A DNA stretch of 5,011 bases from Thermoprotei archaeon (lineage in GTDB: Archaea > Thermoproteota > Thermoprotei_A > Sulfolobales > WANQ01), in the NCBI GenBank assembly GCA_027038805.1, contig JALWGO010000059.1, positions 1 through 5,011 on the forward strand, given 5' to 3'. This document shows positions 1 to 4,357 of this stretch, piece by piece (positions within the stretch are counted from its first letter, which is position 1; each line of letters starts with the position of its first letter). The position numbers and the translations under genes were made by a program. Below the pieces are notes generated by a model. That model was not told the origin of the DNA. It was given only the letters and a program-made list of their open reading frames with translations, and did no database searches.

Positions 1-1
1 A

Positions 2-598
2 AACTTCAACAATAAGAGGGGGATAGCTGAAGAGAACGCTAAAATAGAATGGATTGAGGGGAGTATTGGGAGTAAGATAAGCTACGTATACCCATCAACA
101 GTATTGAAGGGTAGGGGGGCTAGTAGTAGGTCAATAGTTGTAACTATAGCCAAGGGACCCTATCTTAAGGACGGAGGCTCTAAAATGATCCACGCCGCTC
201 CAGATACGCGTAGCCGTGTGATTAGTAAGAGTATAAGCGTTGATGGTGGAATAAACATCTACCGCGGACTAATAAGAGTGAATCGTGGAGCAGTAAATGC
301 TAGAGCACACGTTGAATGCGACTCCCTTATCCTAGACGACGAGTCAATGGCTTATACATACCCGCACAACCAGGTAGAAGAACCAACTGCTCACGTAACC
401 CATGAAGCAACTACTGGTAGGCTTGGAGAAGACCAGTTATTCTACCTCCAATCAAGGGGATTGAGCGAGGATGAAGCTAAGAGTATCATAGTATTGGGCT
501 TCTTAGACGAGATAATGATAGAACTACCCTTCGAGTTCGCAAACGTGTTGAACAAGGTAATCCAATTAGAGTTCAGCAAGATTGGAGGAGTAGGCTAA
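2..598 (+). CDS. sufB: Fe-S cluster assembly scaffold SufB, C-terminal part (5' end outside window)
   Basis: The reading frame is open from base 2, so the gene starts left of the window; 198 C-terminal residues are visible. The fragment starts with NFNNKRGIAEENAKIEWIEG and runs through GSKMIHAAPDTRS, ISKSIS, YRGLIRV and GEDQLFYLQSRG, all typical of the SufB beta-helix and C-terminal helical domain. SufB is the cytosolic scaffold of the SufBCD complex, where nascent Fe-S clusters form. The Cys at bases 317-319 (ECDSLIL) corresponds to E. coli SufB Cys405, and the His-Glu of HEATT at 401-406 to His433 and Glu434; their spacing from the Cys is identical (28 and 29 residues). The residue matching E. 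coli Glu432 is Thr. The TTG at 104 lies inside a conserved block and is not the true start. The stop TAA overlaps the sufD ATG by one base, so the two are co-translated. A sufC ATPase gene upstream is expected but not visible. Confidence 0.95.
   Translation, partial: NFNNKRGIAEENAKIEWIEGSIGSKISYVYPSTVLKGRGASSRSIVVTIAKGPYLKDGGSKMIHAAPDTRSRVISKSISVDGGINIYRGLIRVNRGAVNARAHVECDSLILDDESMAYTYPHNQVEEPTAHVTHEATTGRLGEDQLFYLQSRGLSEDEAKSIIVLGFLDEIMIELPFEFANVLNKVIQLEFSKIGGVG
584..588 (+). promoter_or_regulatory. Shine-Dalgarno site of sufD
   Basis: GGAGG lies inside the last codons of sufB, nine bases before the ATG at 598. It complements the CCUCC core of the archaeal 16S rRNA 3' end and fixes 598 as the sufD start. 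Together with the TAATG stop/start overlap it points to coupled translation of sufB and sufD from one mRNA. Confidence 0.75.
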
Positions 599-1728
599 TG
601 AGTAAACAGAAATACCTGGAGCTAGCCGAGAAACTACCCTACCAGTACGTAAAGGATTCTCCAACCGTAAAATACTATACTGATTGGAGAAAATACGACA
701 AGGCTCTAATCCTCCCCAAGTCTACTAGAACTCTAAAACCACCCATAAAGATAACTGAGAAGACAAATATCATCCTAGGAGCAAGTAGCTGGGAGACGAG
801 AAATCTTCCAGGAAAAATTAGCGTAGAAGAACTTGGAGAAGACTATGAGCCGGGATTCAATGTGGAGTCAAGGATTCAGGCAATACATTTTGCTAGACTA
901 GAAAAACCCGTAAAGATAGCTATTGAACCCTATACTGTACTAGATGAACCAATTGTAATAACATCTTATGGTGGGGATGGATTCTTAGCTCATCACATCG
1001 TATTGGATGTAGGAGCTAATAGTGATGTGAAAATAGTCTTAGTAGAATATGCTTCAAGTAATAGCGGTGAAAGTGTTAAGACCTTTATGGTTGAGGGGAA
1101 GATTGCTGAAAACTCCAACGTGAGCATCTACACACTACCCCTCCACGGGGGAGCCGCGTGCTATCATTATAAGAGGCTGAGACTTGGAGAAAACAGTAGA
1201 ATAGAGTCAAGGGTTCTCGGCCTAGCAGGCCTTATGTCTCATTTTAGAGAAGACTACGAGCTCAATGGATCTAATAGTGGTGTAGAAGTATATGGTAGTA
1301 TTGTAGCAGGTAATGGGAGAATAGACTCTATAACCAATATAGTCCACCAAGCCCCACGGACGAGGAGCCTCGTACTTATAAGAGGAGTAGTATTGGGTAA
1401 AGGACTACTAGTACACCGTGGAGTAGCTAGAGTAACTCCGAGAGCCCAGTGGTCTTCAACAAGTATTGATAGCCGTGTATCAGTATTGTCTGAAGAAGGT
1501 AAAGGATACTCGGTTCCCATGTTGGAGATTCAGACTGGTAGAGTATTAGAGGCTAGGCATTCAACAGCTGTTACAAGTATCGGGGAAGACCAGTTATTCT
1601 ATATGCAGTCGAGAGGACTTAGTAGAAGGGATGCCGAGAAAATCCTTGTAGAGGGTATAATAGGTTACTCGGGTCTCTTGGAGCGTTTAGGGTTAAGTTT
1701 AGAGGAAATCCTAACTATAGTTTATTGA
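598..1728 (+). CDS. sufD: SufBD-family Fe-S cluster assembly protein, SufD-like
   Basis: A complete 376-residue SufBD-family protein, presumed partner of SufB in the SufBCD scaffold complex in the cytosol. Residues 1-85 are a variable N-terminal region; about 85-310 form the beta-helix core, with ESRIQAIHFARLEKPVKIAI and LDEPIVI near its start; the C-terminal part has the signature SVPMLEIQTG, ARHSTAVTSIGEDQLFY, QSRGLS. His321 (bases 1558-1560) aligns with E. coli SufD His360, a proposed ligand at the SufB-SufD interface. The position matching SufB Cys405 lies in a Ser/Thr stretch (QWSSTSIDSR), so this is a SufD-type rather than a second SufB-type subunit. The only cysteine is Cys188. The ATG at 598 has a good Shine-Dalgarno and overlaps the sufB stop. 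Length is slightly below the roughly 420 residues of E. coli SufD. Some archaeal annotations call such proteins simply SufB/SufD family, and the exact label is less certain than the family. Confidence 0.9.
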   Translation: MSKQKYLELAEKLPYQYVKDSPTVKYYTDWRKYDKALILPKSTRTLKPPIKITEKTNIILGASSWETRNLPGKISVEELGEDYEPGFNVESRIQAIHFARLEKPVKIAIEPYTVLDEPIVITSYGGDGFLAHHIVLDVGANSDVKIVLVEYASSNSGESVKTFMVEGKIAENSNVSIYTLPLHGGAACYHYKRLRLGENSRIESRVLGLAGLMSHFREDYELNGSNSGVEVYGSIVAGNGRIDSITNIVHQAPRTRSLVLIRGVVLGKGLLVHRGVARVTPRAQWSSTSIDSRVSVLSEEGKGYSVPMLEIQTGRVLEARHSTAVTSIGEDQLFYMQSRGLSRRDAEKILVEGIIGYSGLLERLGLSLEEILTIVY

Positions 1729-1730
1729 AA

Positions 1731-1776
1731 GTTTTAAAGTATATTTATATTTTATAGACTAATTATTTAAATTTTT
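1731..1776 (+). terminator. AT-rich 3' flank of sufBD, possible terminator
   Basis: Two bases after the sufD stop begins GTTTTAAAGTATATTTATAT, and the following 30 bases are almost all A and T, ending in TTTTT at 1772-1776. Archaeal RNA polymerase stops on U-rich stretches without needing a hairpin, so termination of sufBD here is plausible. A similar string (GTTTTTAAAGTATTTATTT) follows the HEAT gene stop. The same bases also carry the TATA-like box of the next gene, so the two roles overlap. Confidence 0.4.
1763..1772 (+). promoter_or_regulatory. Possible TATA box of the HEAT-repeat gene
   Basis: TTATTTAAAT resembles an archaeal TATA box. Placing transcription start about 25 bases downstream puts it near 1793-1800 and gives a leader of roughly 45-60 bases before the HEAT gene start. 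The whole stretch is AT-rich, so other boxes are possible; TATATTAAA at 1831-1839 is too close to the gene to serve it. Confidence 0.4.
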
Positions 1777-1783
1777 AGGTATT

Positions 1784-1806
1784 CGTGGAAAAGCTTTTCT
1801 ACCACG
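1784..1806. repeat. Inverted repeat CGTGG...CCACG between sufD and the HEAT gene
   Basis: CGTGG (1784-1788) and CCACG (1802-1806) pair perfectly around a centre that holds AAAAGCTTTT, itself a palindrome. The outer arms can be extended by TTCG/CGAA if two extra bases are bulged. It sits near the predicted transcription start of the HEAT gene, so it could be an operator, a leader hairpin or chance. No T-run follows it on either side close enough to make it a convincing intrinsic terminator. Confidence 0.35.
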
Positions 1807-1813
1807 CGAACCC

Positions 1814-1826
1814 TTCTAGCCTAGAA
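1814..1826. repeat. Perfect 13-bp inverted repeat TTCTAG-C-CTAGAA upstream of the HEAT gene
   Basis: Two perfect 6-base arms flank a single C, ending 15 bases before the GTG at 1842. The form and place would suit a dimeric regulator downstream of the promoter or a small leader structure. The right half (CTAGAACA, 1821-1828) recurs upstream of the Glu/Trp microprotein at 4162-4169. No known regulator is assigned. Confidence 0.35.
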
Positions 1827-1840
1827 CATCTATATTAAAC

Positions 1841-1844
1841 GGTG
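1841..1844 (+). promoter_or_regulatory. GGTG element, possible ribosome site for a TTG start at 1854
   Basis: GGTG can pair with the CACC part of the archaeal anti-Shine-Dalgarno. It overlaps the GTG start candidate at 1842 and lies nine bases before TTG at 1854. The Glu/Trp microprotein shows the same layout: GGTGTT at 4174-4179 with nine bases between GGTG and its ATG. This parallel favours 1854 as the start of the HEAT protein, though GTG at 1842 cannot be excluded. Confidence 0.4.
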
Positions 1845-4025
1845 TTAAATATATTGGATTACGAGACGCTCAAAACACTATTATATTCTAATAAGTTTGA
1901 AGAAGTAGCACGCAAAGCAATGGAAGACAACGAGGTGTTAAGGCTTCTCTTAAAAGCCGTTGAAGACCCGGATGAAACACTAGCCCAGCGGGCGGGCCAG
2001 ATAATAGCCTTCCTCGCAACACCGAACGTAGGAGAACTCGTTGAACGACTCGAGAAATTCGTAGAAGACCCAGACCCAAAGGTTAGAGCAGGCTTATGCG
2101 GTATTGTTTCAGGTATTGTTATGGCTACTCGTACAACTGATAGCGTTGAAGCACTAATACCGTATATTAAGAAACTATTAAACGATGAGAACACTGATGT
2201 TGTTAAGAGAGCCCTCCTAGCACTCTCCTTCATAGCCGAGATAGATGGAGGAAAAGTTAGAGACGTCATTGATAGAGCAGTAGAATTATTAGAGTCAAAG
2301 GATCCGGGGCTAAGAGCATATGCTCTCGGATTCCTTGGAAGCATTGCTGAAAGCCTACCCGAGGAAATAACAAAGCTTACAGAAGTTATAGCCAAGTTCC
2401 TAGACGACGAAGACCCCTTCGTACGCTCAAGCGCTCTAATAGCGTTATCAGCTGTAGCCTTTGCCGCACCAGATAAGATCACCCCCTACCTAGACAAGAT
2501 CATAGGATTACTAGAGGACCCGGATGAAGGTGTTAGAAGCTATGCAGCCCGCTTCATAGGGATACTTGGTACGAGGAAACCAGAATACGTTAAAGACCTA
2601 TTAGACAAGCTCATAGAACACGTTGACGATAAGTCCCGTAGTGTTAGATTAAACGTTATTAGTGCTTTGAATAGTATTGCCGAGCGTAAGCCAGAGTACT
2701 TGTTAAAGTATCTTAACGTAATCGAGGATTTGTCGAAGAACCATGACCCCGAGGTTAAGAGTACTGCTCTCGCAACTCTCGGCTTCTTAGCTAGATTACC
2801 CGATATGCGTGAACGTATACTCAAGCGGCTCGTCGAGGCTTTAAGGAGCGGCGATAGAGTTAGCAAGAAATACGCATTAGCAGCTCTAAGTATAGCTAGT
2901 CTTACTGGTAAGGAGAGCGAAGCCTACCTGCCAATAGTATTAGACATACTTGCTGGAAGAGACCGTGAGCTAGCATTAATTGCTGGTAGAATTGTAGGAG
3001 AACTAGCAAGACGTAGTGGGAGATGGCTTGCAGAATACTTGGAGAAAAGACTTGGAGAAGAAGCTAAGACTACTTCAACTCTCTTCGCGTTAGAATATCT
3101 AGCAGACCATATGCCAGACGCAATGGAGAACGTCTTACCAGTACTCCTAGAATACACTGGCAAGATGAGTGATGAGAACAAGATAAACACTATGCGAGTA
3201 CTAGCGGTATTGGCTAAGAAGAAACCCGAACTACTAGTAAGACACGTTAAGAAACTCGTAGAATTCCTGGAAACCAGTAACCAGGATCTCCAACTAGCAG
3301 TACTATACGTTCTAGGACTCCTAGCAGCTGCGAAGCCAGAAACACTAGTACCCTATATTGACAAGATAGCAGAGTTCCTCAAGAGCGAGAACAATATGGT
3401 TAAAGCAACAGCCGCGACAGTCATAGGGCTTATCGGTAACAAGTATCCAGTAAAAATACTGGAGTATAAGGACGAGTTGTTAAAGCTTGTCGAGGATGAG
3501 AGTAGTGATGTTAGAAAGACTAGCTTGTGGGCGTTGAATAATATAGTGTTAGCTGATCCAACAATAATAGAACCAATACTAGACACTATTAAGAAGCTGC
3601 TAGAAGACAAGGACCCCGATACAAGGTTATGGGCAACTGGCCTCCTAGCAGCCTATGCTGATACTAATCCGAGGGCACTAGAAAACATTATAGACAAGAT
3701 AATAGATCTCGCACACCGTGATCCAGGAGAAATAAAGGCTTTCGCAGTCCACGCTCTATCAGTTATAGCTGATAGAGAACCCGAGCTCCTATTAGACTAT
3801 TTCAAGGACATAGTAGAACTAGTTGAGAAGATCAGAAACCGTGACCAACTCCTAGAACTACTCGTAACAGTAAAGAAGCTTGGAGCAGTTGCTCCAGGAA
3901 AACTATTAGAACATGCAGACAAGATTGCAAAACTACTTAAATCAGAAGATGATACAATAGCGGGTTACGCTAAAACTATTCTCGGACTAATAACGGGGCA
4001 GGATAAGGAGCCAAAACAAGAGTAA
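1842..4025 (+). CDS. Large HEAT-repeat protein, function unknown
   Basis: A 727-residue protein that is almost wholly an alpha-solenoid. The hinge pattern D-P-D-x-x-V-R-x-x-A-L recurs about 19 times at 35-40 residue spacing, roughly at residues 42, 77, 116, 153, 190, 227, 264, 301, 338, 373, 408, 443, 480, 516, 553, 590, 627, 666 and 702; between hinges come PE-x-x-x-x-Y-x-D-K-I-x-x-L-L helices. Repeats near 373-445 and 666 are degenerate. No catalytic domain, signal peptide or membrane segment is visible, and there is one cysteine (Cys86), so it is probably a cytosolic binding or scaffolding protein. HEAT solenoids commonly bind proteins or nucleic acid; which applies here cannot be told. 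The GTG at 1842 gives the longest frame but has no Shine-Dalgarno; TTG at 1854 (a 723-residue product) has GGTG ten bases upstream and may be the real start. It is separated from sufD by 113 bases and likely has its own promoter. Confidence 0.93.
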   Translation: MLNILDYETLKTLLYSNKFEEVARKAMEDNEVLRLLLKAVEDPDETLAQRAGQIIAFLATPNVGELVERLEKFVEDPDPKVRAGLCGIVSGIVMATRTTDSVEALIPYIKKLLNDENTDVVKRALLALSFIAEIDGGKVRDVIDRAVELLESKDPGLRAYALGFLGSIAESLPEEITKLTEVIAKFLDDEDPFVRSSALIALSAVAFAAPDKITPYLDKIIGLLEDPDEGVRSYAARFIGILGTRKPEYVKDLLDKLIEHVDDKSRSVRLNVISALNSIAERKPEYLLKYLNVIEDLSKNHDPEVKSTALATLGFLARLPDMRERILKRLVEALRSGDRVSKKYALAALSIASLTGKESEAYLPIVLDILAGRDRELALIAGRIVGELARRSGRWLAEYLEKRLGEEAKTTSTLFALEYLADHMPDAMENVLPVLLEYTGKMSDENKINTMRVLAVLAKKKPELLVRHVKKLVEFLETSNQDLQLAVLYVLGLLAAAKPETLVPYIDKIAEFLKSENNMVKATAATVIGLIGNKYPVKILEYKDELLKLVEDESSDVRKTSLWALNNIVLADPTIIEPILDTIKKLLEDKDPDTRLWATGLLAAYADTNPRALENIIDKIIDLAHRDPGEIKAFAVHALSVIADREPELLLDYFKDIVELVEKIRNRDQLLELLVTVKKLGAVAPGKLLEHADKIAKLLKSEDDTIAGYAKTILGLITGQDKEPKQE

Positions 4026-4041
4026 GGCTTCTGGACCGCGT

Positions 4042-4075
4042 GTTTTTAAAGTATTTATTTCACGAGGAGTTTTTC
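4042..4075 (+). terminator. T-rich region after the HEAT gene, possible terminator
   Basis: GTTTTTAAAGTATTTATTT begins 16 bases after the HEAT stop, and a second T5 lies at 4071-4075 after CACGAGGAG. CGTG (4039-4042) and CACG (4061-4064) could form a weak 4-bp stem. Two T-runs fit archaeal termination. No coding frame of note lies in 4026-4186; the only ATG-led plus-strand frame I noted there, at 4091, ends after eight codons. Confidence 0.4.
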
Positions 4076-4120
4076 TCAAATAATATAATTATGTTTCAAT
4101 TAATACCAAGACCCTAACTC

Positions 4121-4128
4121 TTTAAATA
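4121..4128 (+). promoter_or_regulatory. Probable TATA box of the Glu/Trp microprotein gene
   Basis: TTTAAATA is a good match to the archaeal TATA box. A start of transcription about 25 bases downstream falls near 4148-4153, giving a leader of about 35 bases before the ATG at 4187. No separate BRE could be called with confidence. Confidence 0.5.
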
Positions 4129-4171
4129 CTTCTTGAGATAAGCCTAGGAAGTAGAGACTATCTAGAACAAA

Positions 4172-4177
4172 GGGGTG
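4172..4177 (+). promoter_or_regulatory. Ribosome binding site of the Glu/Trp microprotein
   Basis: GGGGTG, with GGTG matching the CACC end of the anti-Shine-Dalgarno, is separated by nine bases from the ATG at 4187. The GTG inside it (4175) is in the same frame and would add four residues (M/V-F-I-G); an in-frame TAG at 4163-4165 closes the frame further upstream. Confidence 0.5.
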
Positions 4178-4186
4178 TTTATAGGA

Positions 4187-4312
4187 ATGGTCTTGTTCGA
4201 AGAAGAATGGGATGAAGAGTGGGAAGAAGAAGAGGAATGGGAGGAAGAGGAAGAAGAAGAGGAATGGTGGGAGGAGGAAGAAGAGGAAGAAGAATGGGAG
4301 GAAGAGTGGTAG
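4187..4312 (+). CDS. Glu/Trp-only acidic microprotein, 41 residues, function unknown
   Basis: ATG to TAG encodes MVLF followed by 37 residues that are only Glu (29), Asp (1) and Trp (7). Trp sits at 8, 12, 18, 27, 28, 37 and 41, and the centre is symmetric: W-E8-W-W-E8-W. The net charge is about -30, with no Lys, Arg, Cys, signal peptide or hydrophobic segment. Support for a real gene: a TATA-like box at 4121, a GGGGTG site nine bases before the ATG, and a hairpin-plus-T terminator seven bases after the stop. GAA (19) and GAG (10) are mixed, so this is not a simple triplet repeat. Against: it is short, low in complexity, and built partly from internal duplications, so a non-coding purine tract is possible. 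I recognise no family. A polyanion of this kind could mimic nucleic acid, bind cations or bind a basic protein surface; these are guesses. An alternative start is GTG at 4175 (45 residues). Confidence 0.6.
   Translation: MVLFEEEWDEEWEEEEEWEEEEEEEEWWEEEEEEEEWEEEW
4222..4267 (+). repeat. Direct repeat inside the microprotein gene
   Basis: An identical 19-base string, G followed by codons for EEEEEW, occurs at 4222-4240 and 4249-4267, offset by 27 bases (nine codons). A second pair of identical 15-base strings (GAATGGGAGGAAGAG) lies at 4235-4249 and 4292-4306, offset by 57 bases. Both offsets are multiples of three, so the duplications keep frame. They suggest growth of the gene by slippage or unequal exchange. 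Confidence 0.7.
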
Positions 4313-4319
4313 TTTAGGC

Positions 4320-4347
4320 CTCCATGCCGTATACATGGAGTGTTTTT
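4320..4347 (+). terminator. Hairpin plus T-run terminator after the microprotein gene
   Basis: CTCCATG (4320-4326) and CATGGAG (4334-4340) form a perfect 7-bp stem around a 7-base loop, and T5 at 4343-4347 follows after TG. It lies seven bases past the microprotein stop and 10 bases before the end of the convergent oxidoreductase gene. On the minus strand the hairpin is not followed by a T-run, so it serves plus-strand transcription. Confidence 0.65.
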
Positions 4348-4357
4348 AAAATAGTTA

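Noticed and set aside
104..104. TTG as the start of a short 164-residue SufB
   Set aside because: The 34 codons before it match conserved SufB sequence (NFNNKRGIA, IEWIEGSIGSK), so the gene begins outside the window.
3169..3175. GTGATGA, a match to the C box of C/D-box guide RNAs
   Set aside because: It is inside the HEAT coding sequence and I found no convincing paired D box at the right distance; the word fits the codons for S-D-E.
1859..3610. Several minus-strand open frames of 63-207 codons inside the HEAT gene
   Set aside because: They are Ser/Leu-rich shadows of the repeat codons on the other strand, with no recognisable domains, while the plus-strand frame is a clear repeat protein.
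4100..4336. A minus-strand frame encoding a Phe/Leu/Pro-rich, membrane-like 78-residue peptide
   Set aside because: It is the exact in-phase complement of the Glu/Trp frame (GAA/GAG give TTC/CTC, TGG gives CCA), its ATG lies inside the terminator hairpin arm, and it has no ribosome site I can see.
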